Source of the DNA: Lachnoclostridium sp. An138
GTDB lineage: Bacteria > Bacillota > Clostridia > Lachnospirales > Lachnospiraceae
NCBI RefSeq assembly: GCF_002160765.1
Contig: NZ_NFLF01000017.1
Location: 1 to 64,000 of the forward strand
Reading direction: 5' to 3'
DNA length: 64,000 nt
The position numbers were made by a program, and so were the translations under genes. The notes under the pieces are model-generated. The model worked only from the letters and a program-made list of their open reading frames with translations, did not search any database and was not told the DNA's origin. Of the stretch, positions 25,626-32,669 are shown piece by piece. Position 1 is the first letter of the stretch. Each line of letters begins with the position of its first letter.

Positions 25626-25670
25626 GGCCCCGCCAGGAAAATACGGCGTTCCTATTTTCCTGGCGGGGCC
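25626..25670. terminator. Perfect 18-bp inverted repeat downstream of the phosphoesterase gene
   Basis: GGCCCCGCCAGGAAAATA and its exact complement enclose a 9-nt loop. No T tract follows on either side, so it may act as an RNA-stabilising 3' hairpin or a weak terminator for the thioredoxin/hydrogenase operon. Confidence 0.5.
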
Positions 25671-25698
25671 CCTTCTGCTCTGCAGATTCTCCCGTTCT

Positions 25699-26247
25699 TT
25701 ACTTCTCCGGGCAGAATTCCTTTTTCACTTCGCCATCCAGATCCTTCCACACAAATTTCCCGTTCTCCAAAATCATGTATCCGTGCCAGCTGTTCTCCTT
25801 GGGAATGGATACGGAACCGGGATTGAGATAGGTATAGTTTTCCGTCTCATGGCACACCGGCACATGGGTGTGGCCGTGAAGCAGGATATCCCCTTTCTTC
25901 AGCATCGGCAGATTCTGCTCGTTGAACACATGGCCGTGCGTGGCAAAAATCATCCGATCATTCAGATAGAGAATACAGTATTCCGCCATAATCGGAAATT
26001 CCAGCACCATCTGATCCACTTCCGTGTCACAATTGCCGCGGACGCACAGGATTTCCTGCTTTCTGGGATTCAGCATGGCAATCACTTCCTTGGGCGCGTA
26101 TTCCTCCGGCAGATCGTTGCGCGGTCCGTGGTACAGCACATCTCCCAGCAGAAGAAGCTTGTCCGCCCCTTCTCTGTCATAAGCCTCCAGAAGCTTTCTG
26201 CAGTAATACGCAGAACCGTGGATATCGGATGCAATCATCAGTTTCAT
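25699..26247 (-). CDS. YfcE/MJ0936-family phosphodiesterase
   Basis: The 182-residue protein is a small calcineurin-type phosphodiesterase with MIASDIHGS, LLGDVLYHGPRN, RGNCD, ATHGHVFN and LHGHTHVP as metal ligands, and LNPGSVSIPKE, typical of the YfcE group. Its substrate is unknown. The ATG follows the TAA of the hydrogenase gene without a gap, with a GGAGG inside that gene, so translation is probably coupled. Confidence 0.88.
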   Translation of the reverse strand: MKLMIASDIHGSAYYCRKLLEAYDREGADKLLLLGDVLYHGPRNDLPEEYAPKEVIAMLNPRKQEILCVRGNCDTEVDQMVLEFPIMAEYCILYLNDRMIFATHGHVFNEQNLPMLKKGDILLHGHTHVPVCHETENYTYLNPGSVSIPKENSWHGYMILENGKFVWKDLDGEVKKEFCPEK

Positions 26248-27759
26248 TTACTCTTCCTCCAGACTCTTCAGTATATCTTTGTAATCGCTGGAAAGAACGC
26301 CTTTATTTTTGGCCTTCTTCATAATCAGCTTTACCTGTCCTTTGGCCTTGGTGGGACTCTGCAGGATACCTGCGCCGCCCACACAGCCTCCGGGACATCC
26401 CATGCCTTCCAGAAGATAACCGTCGTAGGTTCCCTTTTTCGCCTCATCCAGCATGGCCCTGCATTCCCGCAGGCCCTCGGCGTTCACCACCTTAACCTCC
26501 CTCTCCGGGTCCAGCTCCCTGATACAGTTCACTACGGCGTTCGCCACGCCGCCGCTGACCGCGAAACCACGGCCATCCGCGCTGGAGCCGGAGAGATTAT
26601 CAGCTCCCGTGATCTGCGTGAAATCGATCTCCTTTGCTTCAAACATGCCCATGACCTCCTCGAAGGTCAGCACAAAATCCACGTCGCTCCGGATATCGGC
26701 CCGGCTTGCCTCCAGCTTCTTGGCCGAGCAGGGCCCTATAAAGACCACCTTGCATCCCGGATGCTTTTTCTTGATCAGGCGGCCGGTCAGCACCATGGGC
26801 GTCAGCGCCATAGAGATACATTTCGCATATTCCGGATACAGCATCTTCGCCATCTCCGACCAGGCAGGGCAGCAGGAGGTTCCCATAAACGGCAGCTTGT
26901 CCGGCACCTCCTCCATAAAATCGTGGGCTTCCTCAATCGTACAGAGATCCGCTCCCACAGCCACCTCAATCACATCCTCAAAGCCCAGCATCTTAAACGC
27001 CTCGCGCACCTTCTCCGGCGGCAGATCTTTGCCCCACTGTCCCACAAAAGCAGGGGCCAGCGCCGCGTAAACCGGAGTCTCGCTCTTAATGGCGTGAATC
27101 GTCTGGAAAATCTGGCTCTTGTCCGCAATGGCCCCGAACGGGCAGTTCACCAGACACATGCCGCAGGAAACGCATTTATTATAGTCAATGTCCGCCCTTC
27201 CCAGCTCATCCGTGCGGATGGCATCCACACCGCATGCCTTCGCGCAGGGGCGTTCCAGCTTCATGATCGCGCCATAGGGGCAGGCCGAAATGCAGCGTCC
27301 GCACCGGATGCATTTTTCCGGATCGATGACAGACTTCCCATTCACTATGGAAATCGCGTCTTTGGGGCAGACTTCCTTACAGGGATGAGCCAGGCAGCCC
27401 TGGCAGGAATCTGTCACCCGCACCTCATTTTCCGGGCAGGCATGGCAGGCAAATTTAATAATATTCACCAGTGGCGGATCGTAATATTTTTCCGCGATTG
27501 CGCTCTCCTCAATGCCCTGTGATACCGGCGCGTGCTCTGTCATCTTCCGCAGAGGAAGACCGATGGCCAGACGGAGCCGTTCCTCCACAATCGCCCTTTC
27601 CAGAAATACGCTTTCCCGGTAGGTCGCCACTTCGCCGGGGATAATCTTATACGGCAGGTTTATGATCCGCGAATAATCGCCGCCCTCATAGGCCAGCCGC
27701 GCCACCTCTGTAAAAACCTTCTGCCGGATCTCAACAATATTGGTGTAAATCCCTCTCAT
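26248..27759 (-). CDS. [FeFe] hydrogenase with N-terminal ferredoxin clusters
   Basis: The protein has 503 residues. Cysteine runs at about residues 105-130, 150-160 (CIRCGRCISAC) and 196-206 (CVSCGMCLVNC) should bind [4Fe-4S] clusters. The H-cluster domain follows with L1 TSCCPAW (294-300), L2 GPCSAKKLE (342-350) and L3 MGCPGGCVGG (453-462). The proton-transfer cysteine of L1 is kept; the Met before the L2 Pro-Cys of the CpI type is replaced by Gly. These changes suggest a non-group-A enzyme (group B-like), an inference. It sits in one operon with trxA and trxB, with an AAGGAGAAG ribosome site. Confidence 0.88.
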   Translation of the reverse strand: MRGIYTNIVEIRQKVFTEVARLAYEGGDYSRIINLPYKIIPGEVATYRESVFLERAIVEERLRLAIGLPLRKMTEHAPVSQGIEESAIAEKYYDPPLVNIIKFACHACPENEVRVTDSCQGCLAHPCKEVCPKDAISIVNGKSVIDPEKCIRCGRCISACPYGAIMKLERPCAKACGVDAIRTDELGRADIDYNKCVSCGMCLVNCPFGAIADKSQIFQTIHAIKSETPVYAALAPAFVGQWGKDLPPEKVREAFKMLGFEDVIEVAVGADLCTIEEAHDFMEEVPDKLPFMGTSCCPAWSEMAKMLYPEYAKCISMALTPMVLTGRLIKKKHPGCKVVFIGPCSAKKLEASRADIRSDVDFVLTFEEVMGMFEAKEIDFTQITGADNLSGSSADGRGFAVSGGVANAVVNCIRELDPEREVKVVNAEGLRECRAMLDEAKKGTYDGYLLEGMGCPGGCVGGAGILQSPTKAKGQVKLIMKKAKNKGVLSSDYKDILKSLEEE

Positions 27760-27804
27760 AAACTTCTCCTTTTCGTCCGCAGTTTCCTGCTTCTTCCGTC
27801 ATAA

Positions 27805-28677
27805 TCAGCCCTTTTTTTGCTGCCTTACAAATTTAATCATGCTCATGGCTGCCTTTGCTCCCTCTCCCACTGCTGTGGAAATCTGCAGAAGGCCTCCGGT
27901 GCAGTCTCCTGCCGCATAAAGTCCCGGCACATTCGTCGCCATATTCTCGTCAGTCTGTATGCTACGCCCGTCTGTCAAAGCCCCGATCTTCCTGGCCAGA
28001 TCCACCGCTCCGGCGCTTCCAAGCGCCACAAAAAGGCCGTCAAGCTCCAGGCTGCTGCCATCCTCAAAGGTCACTCCCGCAACCTCTTCTTCTCCATTTA
28101 CCGACGTTATCTTTTTTGTAATGACCGGTACGCCCTCCGGGGCACTGGCCAAAAGCTCCTTCCCATTTGTCAGCAGAACCGCGGAACCAGCCACCGGAAG
28201 AAGCTGGCCAAGCTCATGGACTGCATACTCTTCATTTCCCAGGACCGCCACCTTCCGTCCCCGGAAGAAAAAAGCGTCGCAGATGGCGCAGTAGCTGACG
28301 CCGCGGCCTTCCAGCTCAGCCAGTCCCTTGATGTCTGCTTTTTTCCGGGAACTTCCCGTGGCCAGAAGCACCGATACGGCCTGATAGGTTCCTTCCCGTC
28401 CCTCCAGCACAAAGCCCTGATTCCAGGAAATATGAAAAATCTCATCCGTCACCAGAGCGGCCCCCAGACTTTTTGCCTGCTGCTTGGTATTCTCCACAAG
28501 CTCGCAGCCTGACACCGGCTCCGCCATGCCAAAATAATTCTCAATCCGCTCCGCCTTCGCCAGAGCTCCCTGATCCTTTCCGATAACCAATGTCTTCAGG
28601 TTCGCCCGGCTGGTATATAGAGCGGCCGACAGACCCGCAGGCCCGTTTCCCACTATAATTACATCATATCCTGCCAT
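27805..28677 (-). CDS. trxB: Thioredoxin reductase-like flavoprotein lacking canonical NADPH motifs
   Basis: The protein has 290 residues, slightly short for TrxB. It keeps the FAD fold (IIVGNGPAGLSAALY, residue 7 on), the redox pair CAIC at 130-133 and the C-terminal FAD motif GLYAAGDCTGGLLQISTAVGEG. The NADPH domain, however, reads VAVLGNEEYAVHELGQLL where NADPH-dependent TrxB has a GGGxSA motif, and the HRRxxxR phosphate-binding motif is absent. This is what ferredoxin-dependent (FFTR) or DTR-type reductases look like. Its gene lies 19 bp after trxA and 45 bp before the hydrogenase gene, so reduced ferredoxin as donor is an attractive but unproved idea. Confidence 0.85.
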   Translation of the reverse strand: MAGYDVIIVGNGPAGLSAALYTSRANLKTLVIGKDQGALAKAERIENYFGMAEPVSGCELVENTKQQAKSLGAALVTDEIFHISWNQGFVLEGREGTYQAVSVLLATGSSRKKADIKGLAELEGRGVSYCAICDAFFFRGRKVAVLGNEEYAVHELGQLLPVAGSAVLLTNGKELLASAPEGVPVITKKITSVNGEEEVAGVTFEDGSSLELDGLFVALGSAGAVDLARKIGALTDGRSIQTDENMATNVPGLYAAGDCTGGLLQISTAVGEGAKAAMSMIKFVRQQKKG

Positions 28678-28696
28678 TTTCCCCGCTCCCGGATTT

Positions 28697-29008
28697 TTAG
28701 ATTCCCAGCAGTTTCTTCAGGCCTTCCTTGGACTGAAGCCCCACTGCGGAAGCCGCAATTTTCCCATTCTTGAACACCAGAAGGGTCGGGATGCTCGCCA
28801 CACGGTACTGCTGCGCCAGACTCATATTTTCATCCACATTCAGCTTTCCGAATTTGATCCCGGACACCTCTTCTGCCAGCTCATCCACAATCGGCCCCTG
28901 CATCTGGCAGGGTCCGCACCATACAGCCCAGAAATCCACCAATACCGGGACGTCCGATTTCAGCACTTCTGCCTCAAAGTTCTGCTCTGTAATCTTTATC
29001 ACTGACAT
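28697..29008 (-). CDS. trxA: Thioredoxin
   Basis: The protein has 103 residues from the ATG at 29008 (GGAGG at 7 nt). It has the active site WAVWCGPC (Trp-Cys-Gly-Pro-Cys), the cis-Pro region ASIPTLLVFKNG and the usual length. It reduces protein disulfides in the cytosol. It opens a four-gene operon with a thioredoxin reductase-like flavoprotein, an [FeFe] hydrogenase and a phosphodiesterase. Confidence 0.95.
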   Translation of the reverse strand: MSVIKITEQNFEAEVLKSDVPVLVDFWAVWCGPCQMQGPIVDELAEEVSGIKFGKLNVDENMSLAQQYRVASIPTLLVFKNGKIAASAVGLQSKEGLKKLLGI

Positions 29009-29153
29009 AACCAATTCCTCCTTCACACTCGCGTTTTTCCTGCGTTTTCATACCCTTTCCTATTGAGTAATCACTAACCTGTGTTCCTTACTCTACCATA
29101 TTTTTTCTGAAAAATCTACGGAACATACCCATGATTCTGAAAAAGTACAAAGC

Positions 29154-30269
29154 CTATGCCCGTTCCTGCATCAGGCCCTTCACGATCTCTGCCACGGTCT
29201 CCAGGCCTGACACCGTCGTATATTCTTCACAGGAATGTACCTGCTCCATGGCGCTGGCCAGCACAAGTCCCTGCACTCCGTGAAGGGCCAGATTGCTCTG
29301 ATCGCTGCCCCCAAAAGTGGGCACCAGTCTCACCGGCAGTCCCAGTTCTTCGCAGACTCTCCGGAAACGCTTCACGCAGGAGTGCGTCTCCGGCACCCGG
29401 TAGGCCTGCAGCGGGACTGTAAACTGTACCTCACAGCTTCCCCCTGCCTTTTCGGCTTCCTCCTGAAAAATCCCTTCTATCTTTTTCATCTCTTCCAGTG
29501 CCTGCTCATGGGAATAGCTCCGCACTTCTCCCCTCAAGCTGCAGCGTTCCGGAACAATGTTGGTGGCCTTCACACCGCCTTCTATGTGGCCGATATTGAC
29601 TGTCATGGACGCGCCGGTTCTCCCCATATCCATCCGCGCCACAGCGTTTGCCGCGATTCTAATGGCATGAACGCCCTGTTCCGGCGCAAAGCCCGCATGG
29701 GCAGCCTTTCCATGCACCACGATTTCAAAATCAATCAGTGTCGGAGCCTGTATGGCCGCCGTTCCGGCAGGACCGCTCAAATCCAGAATATAGGATTCTT
29801 CTGCCTGCACACAGGAAAAATCAAAAACCGCGCTGCCCCTCAGATGCTTTTCCTCTCCAATGAAAAACAGAATCTCCAGAGCCCTGCAGTCTGCCTGTTC
29901 TTCCTCCAACTCCGTCACAGCCTCCAGAAGCGCCGCTGTTCCAGCCATGCAGTCTGCTCCCAGAACCGTCGCCCCGCCGCTGGTGATCCGTCCGTCCCCG
30001 TGAAGAACCGCCTTTTTCCCCTCTGCAGGTTCTACTGTGTCCATATGGGTGGAAAAAAGAAGGGGCTTTCCGGGAATGCTCCCCTTCCGGAAGGCATAGA
30101 GATTTCCGGCCGTCCCTCCATAATATTCTCCAGCCCTGTCCTCGGAAACCGTAAATCCCAGCTTTCTCAGGCGTACGGTCAGTTCATCCGCCATTTTTCT
30201 CTCTCCAAAGGATGGAGAATCAATGGATACCAGCTCCTGAAATGTCTTAACCAGTCTGTCTGTGTTCAT
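29154..30269 (-). CDS. M20-family metallopeptidase (PepT/CPG2-like)
   Basis: The protein has 371 residues. Metal-binding residues are visible: FSTHMDTVEP (His), LGADCMAGTAALLE (bridging Asp), FIGEEKHLRG (catalytic Glu-Glu), LDLSGP (Asp) and HSCEEY near the end (His). The dimerisation domain holds HGKAAHAGFAPEQG. The usual GADDKAG motif reads GADCMAG, a Cys for Asp change next to the bridging Asp. It is probably a di- or tripeptidase or a deacylase in the cytosol. AAGGAGAAAG precedes the ATG. Confidence 0.85.
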   Translation of the reverse strand: MNTDRLVKTFQELVSIDSPSFGERKMADELTVRLRKLGFTVSEDRAGEYYGGTAGNLYAFRKGSIPGKPLLFSTHMDTVEPAEGKKAVLHGDGRITSGGATVLGADCMAGTAALLEAVTELEEEQADCRALEILFFIGEEKHLRGSAVFDFSCVQAEESYILDLSGPAGTAAIQAPTLIDFEIVVHGKAAHAGFAPEQGVHAIRIAANAVARMDMGRTGASMTVNIGHIEGGVKATNIVPERCSLRGEVRSYSHEQALEEMKKIEGIFQEEAEKAGGSCEVQFTVPLQAYRVPETHSCVKRFRRVCEELGLPVRLVPTFGGSDQSNLALHGVQGLVLASAMEQVHSCEEYTTVSGLETVAEIVKGLMQERA

Positions 30270-30376
30270 TTTTCTTTCTCCTTTTTTCGGAGACGCAGGG
30301 AAACCTCTTCCGCCGCGTCCTTTTATCTGGAGTAAAGTATATCACAAAACGATTTCCCGCTCACTCATTTTCTCTG

Positions 30377-30405
30377 TTGACATTTCTTCTTTTCCGTGAT
30401 ACTCT
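30377..30405 (+). promoter_or_regulatory. Promoter of the sdpRI operon
   Basis: TTGACA and TACTCT are separated by 17 bp. An imperfect palindrome (next entry) covers the expected start of transcription. Confidence 0.6.
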
Positions 30406-30409
30406 GTTC

Positions 30410-30441
30410 TTAGATAATTAGAAATATACCTAAATATCTAA
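30410..30441. promoter_or_regulatory. Likely SdpR operator
   Basis: TTAGATAATT and AAATATCTAA form an imperfect inverted repeat with a 12-nt centre, just downstream of the -10 box. ArsR-family proteins such as SdpR bind sites of this type and repress their own operon. Confidence 0.5.
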
Positions 30442-30527
30442 TTACAAAAACAATCTTATGTTTAGCCGGAAAAGGCGCAGAAGTATCTGGCCGCTGCCGG
30501 CTTCGCCCCACAAAGGAGGAATGCTGT

Positions 30528-30797
30528 TTGAATGATGCTTTCAAAGCCCTCTCTGATCCCACCAGGCGGCGCATCCTGGAGCTTCTTGCAGAGCGGGACA
30601 TGACGGCCGGGGAAATCGCCGGCTGCTTCGATATCTCGAAACCATCCATCAGCCACCATCTGAATACACTCAAAGCCGCCGGCCTTGTACTGGACGAGCG
30701 GAATGGGCAGAATATCATATACAGCCTGAACATGACTGTATTTCAGGAGCTTATGAAATGGTTCTTTGATTTTTCTGAAGGAGGAAAAAAGAAATGA
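30528..30797 (+). CDS. sdpR: ArsR-family autorepressor (SdpR-like)
   Basis: The protein has 89 residues from a TTG start preceded by AAGGAGG at 8 nt. The winged helix (ALSDPTRRRILELLAERDMTAGEIAGCFDISKPSISHHLNTLKAAGLV) covers almost the whole protein, without the metal-binding cysteines of ArsR. Its stop overlaps the start of the SdpI gene (ATGA), as in the Bacillus sdpRI operon. There, SdpR represses the operon and is sequestered by SdpI at the membrane. Confidence 0.85.
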   Translation: MNDAFKALSDPTRRRILELLAERDMTAGEIAGCFDISKPSISHHLNTLKAAGLVLDERNGQNIIYSLNMTVFQELMKWFFDFSEGGKKK

Positions 30798-31438
30798 AAA
30801 AAATGAATCTTATATTATTTGTTCTGTCTCTTCTGTCTCTGATCGGACAGTTCATCCTGCTTCCGCAGATGCCCGACACAATTCCGATTCACTGGAACGC
30901 GGCCGGAGAAATCGATGGATACGGCAGCAAATATGTCTCTCTGATGATTGCCGCGGTTCCGCTTATTATAACAGGTCTTTTTGTCCTGATTCCCAGAATC
31001 GACCCGAGAAAGCAGAGTTATCAGAAGCACGAAAAAGCCTACCGTATCTTCTGCGTCTTTGTCGTGCTGCTCTTCATCGGCCTCGTCTGGGTAACCAACG
31101 CCGCGGCCATGGGATGGCCGGTCAGCGTAGGACGCATTGTTCCCATAGCCATTGGTCTTTTGTTCCTTGTGCTTGGAAACTATATGCCCCAGATCCGATC
31201 CAACTACACCTTCGGCATCAAGACGCCCTGGACTCTGGAAAGTCCTTATGTCTGGAAAAAAACACATGCCATGGGCGCCTTTGTATTCTGCATCTATGGC
31301 ATTGTCATGATCGCTGCCGGCGTCACAGGTTTTCCCTGGATGATGAATGTCTCCTTTGCAGTCATTCTGGCCGGAGTAGCGGGACTTTTCGTCTACTCCT
31401 GGCTTGTCTACAGAAAAGAAAACCAGAAAAATTCCTAA
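30794..31438 (+). CDS. sdpI: SdpI-family immunity/signal membrane protein
   Basis: The 214-residue protein has six predicted membrane segments. It begins with the DUF1648 pattern LPQMPDTIPIHWNAAGEIDGYGSK, then has an SdpI domain with NYMPQIRSNYTFGIKTPWTLESPYVWKKTH. SdpI of Bacillus protects against the toxin SdpC and senses it. No toxin gene is seen here, so a broader envelope role is likely. The gene is translationally coupled to sdpR. Confidence 0.88.
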   Translation: MKKMNLILFVLSLLSLIGQFILLPQMPDTIPIHWNAAGEIDGYGSKYVSLMIAAVPLIITGLFVLIPRIDPRKQSYQKHEKAYRIFCVFVVLLFIGLVWVTNAAAMGWPVSVGRIVPIAIGLLFLVLGNYMPQIRSNYTFGIKTPWTLESPYVWKKTHAMGAFVFCIYGIVMIAAGVTGFPWMMNVSFAVILAGVAGLFVYSWLVYRKENQKNS

Positions 31439-31476
31439 ACAGGATTTGCACACCGGCACCTATCTAAATTCTCTCT

Positions 31477-31546
31477 AAAAAGGGAGCCCTTGCTCCATAG
31501 ATGAATTGATATGAATTCTCATCTATTTTGCAGCAGCTCCCTTTTT
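31477..31546. repeat. Relic of an IS1182-type left end, now a bidirectional terminator
   Basis: AAAAAGGGAGC and GCTCCCTTTTT form outer arms, and AGATGA/TCATCT inner arms. Read on the minus strand, the sequence repeats the left end of the resident IS at 32559 almost base for base, including TGCAAAATAGATGAG and TCATCTATGGAGCAA, with an 8-bp insert. It lies between the sdpI gene and the CPBP protease gene, which converge on it. Confidence 0.7.
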
Positions 31547-31555
31547 CCACCGCTT

Positions 31556-32443
31556 TTATGAATGAAGCATGGGAGAAGCGCCATCATACACAGACTGCTC
31601 CGCTTCTTCTCTTTCTTCCTTTTCTTTTAAATCTTTTTTTACCAGTATCAGACCAGCCGCGAAAAGCCCCGCGCCAAACACAATGGCTGCCACATAACAG
31701 CCAATTTCTACCGCCGCTGAGGGTTCAGAGCCGAAAATCATGTTCAGAAGCGGTGTCACGAAGGTTCCGTAGGCATTGAAAACCATATGTACCGCAATTC
31801 CAGCCAGAAGAGACCGGTACCTCAAGACCACATAGCCGCAGGTCAGACCCAGAAGAAACGCATAGGTTCCCTGAACCAGATTCAAATGGGCGAAGCCAAA
31901 GAAAAACGCCTGGATCACATTGGCCGCCCAAAAACCGGCTCCGGCCTTTTTCAGGTACTCCATGGTAAGCCCACGGAAAATTATCTCTTCTCCTATGGGC
32001 GCCAGGATTACCGTGGCGATAATAGACAGGAAGCCCGTGGTCGCTATGCCGGATTCCTCCATCATCTGATTATAAGCTTCAATCATATCCGGCGCCGCAT
32101 ACTGCCATACTGTCAAAATAAGCCCTATCAGAAGCTGAGCTCCGAACGCCAGCATCACGGTAAAGCCAAAGCTTTTTCCGGTAAAAAATCCGGCAAAGGG
32201 AATTCCCGCTTTCTTCTGTCTGCGCACTACATAAAGCCAGTACCACAGCCCCATAACCACAAGCGTCGATACATGCATCCATGTAACCACCACAATGGCA
32301 TTGTCCGTATAGATCTGCATCGCTCCTTCGTACCCGGCGGTTATTATCCAGGCCATCATCACAGCAATTGTAACGACAAGCTGAATTCCAAGCATTCCCA
32401 CAAGCGGAACGAAGCTCATCAGATACCATCCTAATTTCTTCAT
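31556..32443 (-). CDS. CPBP-family intramembrane metalloprotease
   Basis: The 295-residue protein has eight predicted membrane segments and the CPBP (Abi/CAAX) catalytic motifs: APIGEEIIFRG (Glu-Glu-x-x-x-Arg), FFGFAHLN (His) and VHMVFNAYG (His, Asn). Members act as prenyl-peptide or bacteriocin-related proteases. A GGAGG precedes the start. Next to sdpRI this may be part of an envelope or bacteriocin-immunity set. Confidence 0.88.
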   Translation of the reverse strand: MKKLGWYLMSFVPLVGMLGIQLVVTIAVMMAWIITAGYEGAMQIYTDNAIVVVTWMHVSTLVVMGLWYWLYVVRRQKKAGIPFAGFFTGKSFGFTVMLAFGAQLLIGLILTVWQYAAPDMIEAYNQMMEESGIATTGFLSIIATVILAPIGEEIIFRGLTMEYLKKAGAGFWAANVIQAFFFGFAHLNLVQGTYAFLLGLTCGYVVLRYRSLLAGIAVHMVFNAYGTFVTPLLNMIFGSEPSAAVEIGCYVAAIVFGAGLFAAGLILVKKDLKEKEEREEAEQSVYDGASPMLHS

Positions 32444-32590
32444 AAAATACAGTCCTCCAGTTTCCTAAATTCCTGTCTATCATATCAAAATTTACTGCAA
32501 ATAACTATATCAGCCATTCAATCTTAACGAAAATTTAAACTTTTTTTACGAAAGTCAAGGGGCCGTTGCAAAATAGATGAGTAATCATCT

Positions 32591-32612
32591 ATGGAGCAAT
32601 GGCTCCATTTTT
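32591..32612 (+). terminator. Hairpin in the IS left end
   Basis: ATGGAGC and GCTCCAT, 4-nt loop, followed by TTTTT. Such structures near IS ends limit transcription entering from outside. Confidence 0.55.
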
Positions 32613-32669
32613 ATGCTTGAAAACAGAAAACGGACCCCGAAGAGTCCGTAATCCATGGTATAATTAGAT

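Noticed and set aside
25609-27522. 637-codon plus-strand open frame
   Set aside because: It is antisense to the hydrogenase and phosphodiesterase genes, which have clear motifs and ribosome sites.
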